Assembly (NCBI GenBank): GCA_002731985.1
Contig: PCCT01000086.1
Location: 1 to 8,909 of the forward strand
DNA from: Nitrospinota bacterium
Lineage (GTDB): Bacteria; Nitrospinota; Nitrospinia; Nitrospinales; VA-1
Direction: 5' to 3'
Length of the DNA stretch: 8,909 nucleotides
Positions 1 to 6,121 of the stretch are shown piece by piece. Within the stretch, counting starts at the first letter, position 1. Every line of letters starts with the position of its first letter. A program made the position numbers and the translations under genes. The notes under the pieces are model-generated. The model was not told the origin of the DNA. It searched no databases and saw nothing but the letters and a program-made list of their open reading frames with translations.

Positions 1-30
1 GAAGAATTATTCGCAAGAGGTTCTCCAGCT

Positions 31-840
31 ATGGGAAAAATAATAAGCGTTGCGAATCAAAAGGGCGGGGTAGGGAAAACCACAACGGCGATCAACCTTG
101 CGGCTTGCCTGGCTTTGTCTGGAAAGAAGGTTTTGCTCGTCGATATTGATCCGCAGGGCAACGCTTCCAGCGGACTGGGGATTAATCTCGGGGAAAGCCA
201 AAAGGGAATCTATGAATTGTTGGGAGACGAAGCTTCTCTCGATCAAGTCATTTATCCCACTGATATTGAAACGCTTAAAGTTGTCCCGGCTAATGTGGAT
301 TTAGCAGGGGCAGAAATTGAGCTGGTCAACAGAGAACACAGGGAAAAGGTCCTCTGTAATGCGTTGAACGGGGTAAATGAAGAGTATGAGTTTGTCGTTA
401 TAGATTGCCCGCCTTCCCTCGGTCTTCTCACTCTCAACGCGCTGGCCGTTTCTCAGTCCATTCTGATTCCCATGCAGTGCGAATATTATGCTCTGCAGGG
501 ATTAAGTCATCTTTTGAAAACCTTGAGGCGGGTTAGAAAATCAATCAATCCAAGCCTTAAAGTAGAGGGTATATTGCTCACGATGTATGACAGTCGAACC
601 TTACTGGCGGGCCAGATAGAAAGCCAGGTGAAAAAATACTTTGGCGAATTTCTTATGAAAACAATCATTCCGCGGAATATCCGTCTCAGCGAAGCACCCA
701 GTCACGGCAAGCCCATTGTTTTATATGCGAGCCGGTCCAAAGGGTCCGACTCCTATGTCGAGCTGGCTCAGGAGGTCATTCAGCGGACCAAGAGTGAAAC
801 AGCCAAACAGGAAAAACAACAAACAGAGGGTGTTGTATGA
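31..840 (+). CDS. parA: Chromosome-partitioning ATPase ParA (Soj family)
   Basis: ParA is a cytoplasmic, nucleoid-binding ATPase that moves ParB-parS complexes and so segregates the replication origin. The 269-residue product has the deviant Walker A motif KGGVGKTT at residues 11-18 with signature lysine 11 and lysine 16, the A' motif around residues 36-44 (LVDIDPQGN), and Walker B at residues 121-128 (FVVIDCPP, Asp125). The C-terminal half carries the family blocks GILLTMYDSRTLL and IPRNIRLSEAPSHGKPI. Length is normal for a chromosomal ParA without an N-terminal HTH domain. The ATG is chosen because MGKIISVANQKGG is the usual N-terminus; the frame is open further to the window edge, so a start upstream cannot be formally excluded. 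It overlaps parB by four bases, which implies co-translation. Family assignment is certain from the motifs. Confidence 0.97.
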   Translation: MGKIISVANQKGGVGKTTTAINLAACLALSGKKVLLVDIDPQGNASSGLGINLGESQKGIYELLGDEASLDQVIYPTDIETLKVVPANVDLAGAEIELVNREHREKVLCNALNGVNEEYEFVVIDCPPSLGLLTLNALAVSQSILIPMQCEYYALQGLSHLLKTLRRVRKSINPSLKVEGILLTMYDSRTLLAGQIESQVKKYFGEFLMKTIIPRNIRLSEAPSHGKPIVLYASRSKGSDSYVELAQEVIQRTKSETAKQEKQQTEGVV

Positions 841-1706
841 ACCGAAAAGCCTTAGGAAAGGGAATCGAAGCGTTAATACCGGACTTTGAGGAAGGTGTAC
901 CCGAAAGCGAGCATACAGGTGGGTCAGTAGACTTGCTGATTGATGAGATTGTGCCCAACCGCCTGCAACCCCGGAAGCATTTTGATGACGAAAAATTTAA
1001 CGAGCTTGAGCGGTCAATTCGAGAGCACGGAGTGCTTCAGCCAGTTATAGTCCAAAAGGGCAAAAAAGGGTATGAACTGGTTGTCGGCGAACGCCGGTGG
1101 CGGGCTAGTAAAAAAGCCGGACTCAAAAAAATTCCCGCTATCATCCGTGAAGTCACAGACACAGAATCGCTTGAGATCGCGCTGATTGAGAACTTGAACC
1201 GGCAGGACTTGAATCCCATTGAAGAGGCAGATGGCTATGCCCGTCTGGCAAATGACTTAGGGCTCACCCAGGAAAAAATTGCCAAGCGCATGGGAAAGAG
1301 CCGGGAAGCGGTGGCCAATACAATAAGGCTTCTCAAGCTACCCCGTAAGGTCAAAGAAGACATGATCGCTGGCAAGTTGGCCATGGGTCACGCACGCGCC
1401 CTTTTAGGCTTAAGTACTGAAAAAGAGATTGAAGCGATGCGACGCAAAATAGTAGGGCAAATGTTGACCGTCAGGCAGACCGAGGCCCAGGTCACCCAGA
1501 CTAAAGGGGAAACAGGGAACCCGGCAGTTAAAAAGAAAGCAAAAAAGGATATTTTCATCAGGAATCTGGAAATGGAGTTGGAGCGCAGGTTAGGGACCAA
1601 AGTAGAAATTGCTCCAGGCAAAAAAGGTGGTAAACTAATAATCACTTATTATTCTGATGATGATTTGGAACGCATTCGGGGGATGGTTGTTCAAAAAATT
1701 GGTTGA
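837..1706 (+). CDS. parB: Chromosome-partitioning protein ParB (CTPase, parS-binding)
   Basis: ParB loads at parS, binds CTP, spreads as a sliding clamp and stimulates ParA. The 289-residue product begins with the classic N-terminal ParA-interaction segment (MNRKALGKGIEALIP). The CTP-binding ParB/Srx domain covers roughly residues 32-130, with GERRWRA at 84-90 and ENLNRQDLNP at 118-127. A helix-turn-helix lies at about residues 142-165 (LTQEKIAKRMGKSREAVANT). A lysine-rich linker (about 222-237) leads to the C-terminal dimerisation domain (about 238-289). The start codon lies inside the parA stop (ATGA), and a GAGGG sequence just upstream inside parA can act as ribosome binding site. No full parS palindrome (TGTTTCACGTGAAACA-like) was seen in the window. 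Confidence 0.97.
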   Translation: MNRKALGKGIEALIPDFEEGVPESEHTGGSVDLLIDEIVPNRLQPRKHFDDEKFNELERSIREHGVLQPVIVQKGKKGYELVVGERRWRASKKAGLKKIPAIIREVTDTESLEIALIENLNRQDLNPIEEADGYARLANDLGLTQEKIAKRMGKSREAVANTIRLLKLPRKVKEDMIAGKLAMGHARALLGLSTEKEIEAMRRKIVGQMLTVRQTEAQVTQTKGETGNPAVKKKAKKDIFIRNLEMELERRLGTKVEIAPGKKGGKLIITYYSDDDLERIRGMVVQKIG

Positions 1707-1745
1707 ACGATCAGCGGTTAATCATATAGCCACGGGAGAAATGGC

Positions 1746-2147
1746 ATGATTCCAAAAAAAAAGGAATCTTCAATAAAAGCCTATATGGGCGAATATACTG
1801 TGTTCAAAGGCGCGTTGAGTTTTGAGGGTACGGTGCGCATCGATGGTAAGTTTGAAGGTCAGGTGCATACGACTGATACGCTCATCATTGGCGAGACCGG
1901 GGACATCGCAGCAGATATTGAAGCGGGAATGGTTATTTGCAAAGGAAAAATGAAAGGGACCATCATAGCCGCACAAAAAATTGAGATGCACGCATCCAGC
2001 AAAATAATGGGCAACGTGCAGACTCCGGTTTTGAACATAGAACCTGGTGCGGTGCTTGACGGTAATTGCGATATGTCCGGTAAAGAGGGTAAGAAAATAA
2101 TCAAGCTCATCAAAGAGGATGGAAAAGAAAAAGGAGCCTCCGCCTGA
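1746..2147 (+). CDS. Bactofilin family cytoskeletal protein
   Basis: Bactofilins are small beta-helical proteins that polymerise without nucleotide into membrane-associated filaments that scaffold cell-wall enzymes, stalks or chromosome-segregation factors. The 133-residue product has the bactofilin (DUF583) core at about residues 16-112, with the repeating short beta-strand turns typical of the fold: FEGTVRIDGKFEGQV, LIIGETGDIAADIEA, CKGKMKGTIIA, MGNVQTPVLNIEPGAVLDGNC. A short basic N-terminus (MIPKKKE) and a lysine-rich tail flank it, the usual design. The ATG at 1746 follows GGGAGA with good spacing; an ATG five bases earlier stops after two codons. It lies 39 bases after parB in the same direction, so an operon is likely. 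In Myxococcus, bactofilins encoded beside parAB confine ParABS components; a similar role here is inference. Confidence 0.94.
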   Translation: MIPKKKESSIKAYMGEYTVFKGALSFEGTVRIDGKFEGQVHTTDTLIIGETGDIAADIEAGMVICKGKMKGTIIAAQKIEMHASSKIMGNVQTPVLNIEPGAVLDGNCDMSGKEGKKIIKLIKEDGKEKGASA

Positions 2148-2318
2148 TTCCTGCTCTCTCCCACGCTTCGCTCTGGACAGGCACTCCTTTGAGTCTTAAA
2201 GGTAGGCCGAAGGTGCCTAAGGGGTGCTACGAGGGGTTAACCGAGACGCTTTACAGAGTTTCGGATGAGCTTTAATTAGATGCCTAAAAGGGCTATTTTC
2301 ACAACGACCCTCTGTTGG

Positions 2319-2482
2319 CTATTGTTTTGCAAGTCTCGGGATAGTGAATCGAATTTCAACGCGCAACCCCTTCTCAATCGTGGTCGCCGACTCCTCCGGT
2401 GGACTCCCTCCATAAAAGATAGCATTTTTTAGCTCTGATCCAGCGCCAAGTCAGCAGATTTCGATTCACTAATTTCTGCCAT
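2319..2482 (-). pseudogene. Possible broken small gene, unrecognised
   Basis: On the minus strand an ATG at 2482 opens a 17-residue frame (MAEISESKSADLALDQS) that stops at 2429-2431. A second minus-strand frame runs from 2450 to a stop at 2319-2321 and reads like real protein, ending in GLRVEIRFTIPRLAKQ. Adding a single base near 2436 (CAG to CAGG) joins them into one 54-residue reading frame. The alternating pattern near the end and the LDQ/SPPEE stretch faintly recall the C-terminal domain of TonB-type proteins, but I do not recognise it with any certainty. There is no clear ribosome binding site. It could also be chance or part of a repeated element bounded by the inverted repeat at 2342-2471. 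Confidence 0.27.
2342..2471. repeat. 12-bp perfect inverted repeat, 106-bp spacer
   Basis: TAGTGAATCGAA (2342-2353) is exactly the reverse complement of TTCGATTCACTA (2460-2471). The arms do not extend usefully beyond 12 bp and no target-site duplication is evident. It could be a small non-autonomous element, a long-range hairpin, or chance; one such pair in a window of this size is not strongly unexpected. Confidence 0.35.
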
Positions 2483-2506
2483 ATTATATTGAAATTAAAA
2501 TAGTTA

Positions 2507-2535
2507 TTGAGATTTTGACCGGTCATGGTTAGAAT
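2507..2535 (+). promoter_or_regulatory. Sigma-70-type promoter for rsmI
   Basis: A -35 hexamer TTGAGA (2507-2512, five of six consensus bases) is separated by exactly 17 bases from a -10 hexamer TAGAAT (2530-2535, five of six). Transcription would start near 2541-2543, only about five bases before the rsmI ATG at 2547, so the mRNA would be nearly leaderless; no Shine-Dalgarno sequence lies before that ATG, which agrees. The placement directly before the gene supports the call. Confidence 0.6.
2516..2525. promoter_or_regulatory. Palindrome TGACCGGTCA in promoter spacer, possible operator
   Basis: A perfect 10-bp palindrome lies between the -35 and -10 boxes proposed for rsmI. A dimeric regulator bound there would block or remodel the promoter. 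No regulator gene is adjacent, and the identity of any binding protein is unknown. Confidence 0.3.
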
Positions 2536-2546
2536 GTTTTTAAGAT

Positions 2547-3266
2547 ATGCATAATGAGGAGAGAACAGAAGAGTCTACCGGCACCCTATATATTGTCAGT
2601 ACTCCTATTGGCAACTTAAAGGACATGACCCACCGCTCGCTGGAACAGCTAAGCCAGGTCGGTCTTATAGCGGCGGAGGATACCCGACGTACCGGTATTC
2701 TGTTAAAACATTACGAAATCAGCACACGTCTCTCCAGCTTTAATAGTTTTAATCAGGAAAAAAAGAGCGAACAGTTCATAGCCCGTCTCATGAAAGGCGA
2801 TGACCTGGCTTTGGTGTCAGATGCGGGAACGCCGGGCGTATCAGACCCGCTTTACCATTTGGTTCGTGCTGCTCTTAAAGAAAGTATACCAGTGGTTCCG
2901 CTTCCTGGACCTTCGGCGGTGTTAGCGGCACTTACCGTATCAGGGTTGCCGGTTGACCGTTTTGTATTTGAAGGATTTCTTCCGCGTAAAAAAGGACGCA
3001 AGAAACTGATCGAAGAGTTGGCGGAAGAAAAGCGAACGATTGTGCTTTTCGAATCGCCGCACAGAATTGCGAAAACTCTGAACGAGCTTTATCAGGCCAT
3101 GGGGGATCGGCAGGCGGCATTAGCGAGAGAGTTGACTAAAGTTTACGAGGAAGTTATTCGAGGATCGTTGGAAGAACTTGCGGCTGTAGCTGAAGAACGA
3201 AAACTGAAAGGTGAGATCACTCTGGTGATTGCCGGGTGTTCCAAGAGAAATAAGAAAGGAAGTTAG
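2547..3266 (+). CDS. rsmI: 16S rRNA (cytidine1402-2'-O)-methyltransferase RsmI
   Basis: RsmI uses S-adenosylmethionine to 2'-O-methylate C1402 in the decoding centre of 16S rRNA, acting in the cytoplasm on the small subunit. The tetrapyrrole-methylase fold is clear: GTLYIVSTPIGNLKDMT (residues 12-28), AAEDTRRTGILLKHY (42-56), the SAM-loop SDAGTPGVSDPL (91-102), PLPGPSAVLAAL (118-129), FEGFLPRKKGRKK (141-153), FESPHRI (168-174), ARELTKVYEEVIRGSLEEL (193-211) and GEITLVIAG (222-230). At 239 residues it is shorter than E. coli RsmI (about 286) and lacks the small C-terminal domain; the catalytic fold is complete. The ATG at 2547 gives a 10-residue acidic lead before the conserved core and sits just after a good promoter, without a Shine-Dalgarno sequence. 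Its stop codon directly abuts the ATG of the broken transpeptidase gene. Confidence 0.96.
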   Translation: MHNEERTEESTGTLYIVSTPIGNLKDMTHRSLEQLSQVGLIAAEDTRRTGILLKHYEISTRLSSFNSFNQEKKSEQFIARLMKGDDLALVSDAGTPGVSDPLYHLVRAALKESIPVVPLPGPSAVLAALTVSGLPVDRFVFEGFLPRKKGRKKLIEELAEEKRTIVLFESPHRIAKTLNELYQAMGDRQAALARELTKVYEEVIRGSLEELAAVAEERKLKGEITLVIAGCSKRNKKGS

Positions 3267-4199
3267 ATGGGAATTGTTTTCATGTAGCGCGCTATCGACT
3301 TTCGAGTAATGTAAAACGAACCTTGAAGTTGGTTTCTTCGGCGGTGGCGATCCTCATTGTTACCGGATTTTTATTTACGAATTTGTATTGGACACAAGCA
3401 CCAAGCAGAGAGTTGACGTGGCTTATTATGCCGGACTCAACAAAATAGGATTGGTGTCTAAAAAGGTTTGGAAAAAATTCGCCAGAACCTGCAGGTGGCG
3501 ACCACCAATCTGCAAAAACCCGTGAGGAAAAGCAACAACTGAACCAGGTTGTTGAGCAGATGATTCACAATAATAAAGTTACCGAAAATCTAAAATATAT
3601 TCTCAAACAAATTTATAATGATCCTCGCGCCAAATATGTTACCAATTGGAAACGAAGTATTCTCCAGTTTGATGGTAAAGAGATTGTGCGGTACAAGGCG
3701 GACCCCGATCTATGGTACGTTCATGGTATCGTGGAAACAGGTGTGATGCGTATTTTTTACGCGGATGAACAAATTCTGGAGATCAGGGCTATATTCGGGC
3801 GCAAGGGAGAAGAGACGCCTGTCGGTGAGTATGAGATAAAGAATCGCGCCTTCAAACCTATCTGGTACAAGAAAGAAGAGAGAGGGGCGCACCCGGGTTC
3901 GCACTATTAAGTTTGGTGATCCGGATCCTGAAAGAGGTCACTGGTGGTTGGGAATGAAAAGACTGGGCGAACTCGTACCGGGAAGTTATGGCATTCATGG
4001 AGTGAACGCTGGTAAGGTTAACGAATTTTACAAAAAGAATTTTGACTGGAGAAACGGCAGTGCCGGGTGCCCCAATATTCAAGAGTGGTATCTAAACTTT
4101 CTCGGTAAGGTTTTACCACTGGGAGCCAAGGTCAACATAGTTTCCAAAGATAAATGGGATAGAAACCAGGACGTCGTCCAAGCCGCCTCCGCCGCGTAA
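3267..4199 (+). pseudogene. L,D-transpeptidase (YkuD domain), frameshifted
   Basis: YkuD enzymes make 3-3 crosslinks in peptidoglycan or attach proteins to it, in the periplasm. Pieces of one protein appear in successive frames. There is a basic N-terminus and signal anchor (KRTLKLVSSAVAILIVTGF, about 3314-3370), then VDVAYYAGLNKIGLVSKKV (3415-3470), then coiled coil EKIRQNLQVATTNLQ (3471-3515), then a long frame from about 3521 to 3880 with TPVGEYEI. A last frame, about 3885-4199, has the active-site region YGIHGVN (His codon 3996-3998) and GSAGCPN (Cys codon 4068-4070). Single-base changes rejoin all of it: one missing base near 3277-3280 (T run), 3391 (GG), 3470 (GG) and 3514-3518 (A run), and one extra G in GGGG at about 3883-3886. 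The repaired frame is 311 codons plus stop, so the indels balance. The SHGC histidine is alanine. The changes are either true decay or homopolymer sequencing errors. Confidence 0.82.
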
Positions 4200-4251
4200 C
4201 TTCTATTTTTTAATTCCTCTAAATTTATATCCTGTAAGGAGTTTATATTTA

Positions 4252-5652
4252 ATGAAAAAGCCGTGGAGCGGCAGGTTCAAGCAATCCACCGATACGTTGA
4301 TGGAACAGTTTTCCGCGTCCATTTCGTTTGACCGGCGGCTTTATGCTTATGACATTGAAGGGAGCATCGCTCATTGCCAGATGCTGGCAAAATGCAAGAT
4401 CATTTCCCAGGCAGAATCAAAAAAAATAGTTGGCGGACTCAAGCGGGTTCTAAAGGAATTTGAATCTGGAAAATTTCAATGCGATGATCGGCTGGAAGAT
4501 ATTCATATGAATATAGAAAGTCGTCTGACCGAGTTGGTCGGTTCTGTCGGAGGAAAACTGCATACCGCTCGAAGCCGTAACGATCAGGTGTGTCTCGATA
4601 TCCGTTTGTACCTGAGGGACGAAGTGGCGGAGATCGTACAAGGCATCACCCAATTGGCAAAAACGTTGTTACAGCTGGCGCGGAAACATACGGATACGAT
4701 CATTCCGGGTTATACCCACATGCAACAGGCCCAGCCGATTTTGTTGGCGCATCATCTACTGGCGCATATTGAAATGCTGGTCCGCGACCGGGAGCGGATG
4801 GAGGACGCATTTAAGCGTATCAACGTCATGCCGCTTGGCGCGGCGGCCCTTTCAGGAACCGGGTTCCCCATTGATCGAAAATATACGGCGAAGCTTCTTA
4901 ATTTCCCGGAAGTGTCACATAACAGCATCGATTCAGTGAGTGATCGTGATTTCGCTATCGAGTTTTGTTCCGCATCAGGGATCCTGATGATGCATCTCAG
5001 CCGATTTTGCGAAGAGGTAGTTTTGTGGTCTTCCTGTGAATTCGGTTGGCTGGAGTTATCAGATGCTTACACGACAGGAAGCAGTATCATGCCGCAAAAG
5101 AAAAATCCGGATGCCGCCGAACTCATCCGAGGCAAGTCCGGGCGCGTCTACGGTAACCTGGTATCTATGTTGACGCTGATGAAATCTTTGCCGCTGGCTT
5201 ATAACAAGGATTTGCAGGAAGATAAAGAACCCGTTTTTGATACAGTGGATACCGTTAAAGTTTCGCTGGCTATTTTTGAAGGCATGATGAAATCGGCGCA
5301 CTTCAAGAAAATTCCTCTGGATCGCGTAGATATTTCCGGATTCCTCACAGCGACCGACATGGCAGACTATTTGGCGAGTAAGGGAGTTCCTTTCCGCCAG
5401 GCTCACGAGATCACGGGCCAAACAGTCGCCTACTGTATTGCCAGTGGAAAGACTTTGCAGGACATCACTCTCAAGGAATTGAAAAAGATTTCCCCTAAGT
5501 TTAACGCGGATGTGTTTGATCACATCACCCTGGAAAATTCGGTGCAAAAGAAAAACGTTTACGGTGGCACCGCTAAAAAGCAGGTCTTAGCGCAAATCGC
5601 CAGGCTGGAGAAAAAACTGAAAATCAAATCCACAATAGGCGAAAAAAAATAA
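4252..5652 (+). CDS. argH: Argininosuccinate lyase
   Basis: ArgH is a cytoplasmic homotetramer that cleaves argininosuccinate to arginine and fumarate, the last step of arginine synthesis. The 466-residue product has normal length for the family and every hallmark: N-terminal PWSGRF (4-9), TARSRNDQV (105-113), GYTHMQQAQP (153-162, catalytic-region His156), GAAALSGTGFPIDR (196-209), and the fumarase/aspartase superfamily signature GSSIMPQKKNPD (276-287, with the catalytic loop serine in the 277-278 pair), followed by GKSGRVYGNL. The start is fixed by TAAGGAG (4235-4241) about ten bases before the ATG and by the canonical MKKPWSGRF N-terminus. It follows the broken transpeptidase gene by 52 bases with no recognised promoter. 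Downstream lies a hairpin repeat and then the lptM-like gene. Confidence 0.97.
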   Translation: MKKPWSGRFKQSTDTLMEQFSASISFDRRLYAYDIEGSIAHCQMLAKCKIISQAESKKIVGGLKRVLKEFESGKFQCDDRLEDIHMNIESRLTELVGSVGGKLHTARSRNDQVCLDIRLYLRDEVAEIVQGITQLAKTLLQLARKHTDTIIPGYTHMQQAQPILLAHHLLAHIEMLVRDRERMEDAFKRINVMPLGAAALSGTGFPIDRKYTAKLLNFPEVSHNSIDSVSDRDFAIEFCSASGILMMHLSRFCEEVVLWSSCEFGWLELSDAYTTGSSIMPQKKNPDAAELIRGKSGRVYGNLVSMLTLMKSLPLAYNKDLQEDKEPVFDTVDTVKVSLAIFEGMMKSAHFKKIPLDRVDISGFLTATDMADYLASKGVPFRQAHEITGQTVAYCIASGKTLQDITLKELKKISPKFNADVFDHITLENSVQKKNVYGGTAKKQVLAQIARLEKKLKIKSTIGEKK

Positions 5653-5703
5653 TCACGCAGGTTGTTTAAAGATCTTCGTATAAGTTATAAGAGCAGAAAA
5701 AAC

Positions 5704-5771
5704 AGATTCTTCACTATGTTCAGCATGACAAAATGGCTTTTTATTGTCATGCTGAGCTTGTCGAAGCATCT
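5704..5771. repeat. Imperfect hairpin repeat after argH
   Basis: Two 27-base arms (5704-5730 and 5745-5771) surround a 14-base loop. Written in the same sense they match at 21 of 27 positions, including the 11 bases TGTCATGCTGA next to the loop, GAAG, and ATCT at the end; several mismatches are G-T wobbles. The right arm contains CTGAGCTTGTCGAAG, a core I recognise from dispersed intergenic repeats in many draft bacterial genomes. It lies between argH and the lipoprotein gene and could serve as a transcript end or stability hairpin. A related core occurs at 8352-8366. Confidence 0.7.
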
Positions 5772-5812
5772 CGATTATATATGGTCTCAATTTATTTATA
5801 GAAAGAGATGTA

Positions 5813-5974
5813 ATGAAAAAAGTATCTTCCGCATTGTTTATCTTCCTGATGATTTTTGTCCTGACCTCAGCTTGTGGTCATAAAGGTCCGCCGCTTCCCC
5901 CAGAGGATGCACCGCCGACACAAAAAGTGTTTAAATATTACCCCCTCACATTGACAGATACCGCCAATAGCTGA
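5813..5974 (+). CDS. lptM: Small LptM/YifL-like lipoprotein
   Basis: This 53-residue gene is a short ORF. The product starts with MKK, has a hydrophobic signal segment (about residues 7-18, ALFIFLMIFVLT) and a lipobox ending TSAC, with Cys21 the predicted lipidated residue. Directly after it comes CGHKGPPLPPE, matching the CGxKGPLxxP hallmark of the short lipoprotein-attachment family that includes E. coli LptM (YifL), which helps assemble the LptD lipopolysaccharide translocon in the outer membrane. The tail is short and ends with KYYPLTLTDTANS. A weak AAAGAG lies upstream of the ATG. The context supports the call: in E. coli the order is lptM-dapF-DUF484-xerC, and here a DUF484 gene follows, without dapF. 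The function in LPS transport is inferred from the family, not visible in sequence. Confidence 0.8.
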   Translation: MKKVSSALFIFLMIFVLTSACGHKGPPLPPEDAPPTQKVFKYYPLTLTDTANS

Positions 5975-6022
5975 AAAAATCAAAAACCCCGTAAGTATTT
6001 GATTTTATATTAATAATCTCTG

Positions 6023-6031
6023 TGCTATAGT
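6023..6031 (+). promoter_or_regulatory. Extended -10 promoter element before the DUF484 gene
   Basis: TGCTATAGT combines the TGn extension with the -10 hexamer TATAGT (five of six consensus bases). No good -35 box lies at 16-18 bases upstream, as expected for extended -10 promoters. It would give a leader of roughly 80 bases to the ATG at 6122. Confidence 0.38.
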
Positions 6032-6121
6032 GGTTCAACCGATGCAGATTTGCTTCGAAATGAGAGCGGACGCTGGCTCTTGCGAATCCCTCATTCACTT
6101 TTAATAGGCGGGGCTTACAGT

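Larger units (their letters stand above)
2148..2546. other. 400-base intergenic region between the bactofilin gene and rsmI
   Basis: No intact gene is visible. The first part contains overlapping inverted repeats: CCTTT (2186-2190) with AAAGG (2198-2202), nested inside AGGCACTCCTT (2179-2189) against AAGGTGCCT (2210-2218) with one bulge. This is a possible terminator-like structure for the parAB-bactofilin transcript, but it lacks a T-run. The middle holds a 12-bp inverted repeat and a possible broken minus-strand reading frame, listed separately. The end holds the rsmI promoter. No tRNA or known riboswitch pattern was recognised. Confidence 0.5.

Noticed and set aside
2..43. Possible 3' end of an upstream gene (frame reading KNYSQEVLQLWEK then stop) overlapping parA
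   Set aside because: Only 13 codons are visible, with no recognisable motif. The other two + frames are also open at the edge, so the choice of frame is arbitrary.
794..801. GTGAAACA, a half of a parS site, near the end of parA
   Set aside because: The matching left half is absent; ParB binding needs a near-complete palindrome and this 8-mer is expected by chance.
1859..2164. 101-codon minus-strand frame over the bactofilin gene
   Set aside because: The + strand bactofilin has clear family repeats and a ribosome binding site; the opposite frame is a shadow.
5059..5547. 162-codon minus-strand frame inside argH
   Set aside because: It is fully inside an unmistakable argH and has no recognisable domain, so it is a shadow of that gene's codon bias.
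5662..5883. 73-codon + frame between argH and the DUF484 gene
   Set aside because: It runs through the hairpin repeat and overlaps the lipoprotein gene in a different frame; its translation has no protein-like pattern.
6050..6121. 24-codon N-terminal extension of the DUF484 gene from a TTG start
   Set aside because: The family N-terminus begins at ATG 6122, and the extension contains a small inverted repeat (AGAGC/GCTCT) and looks like leader sequence.
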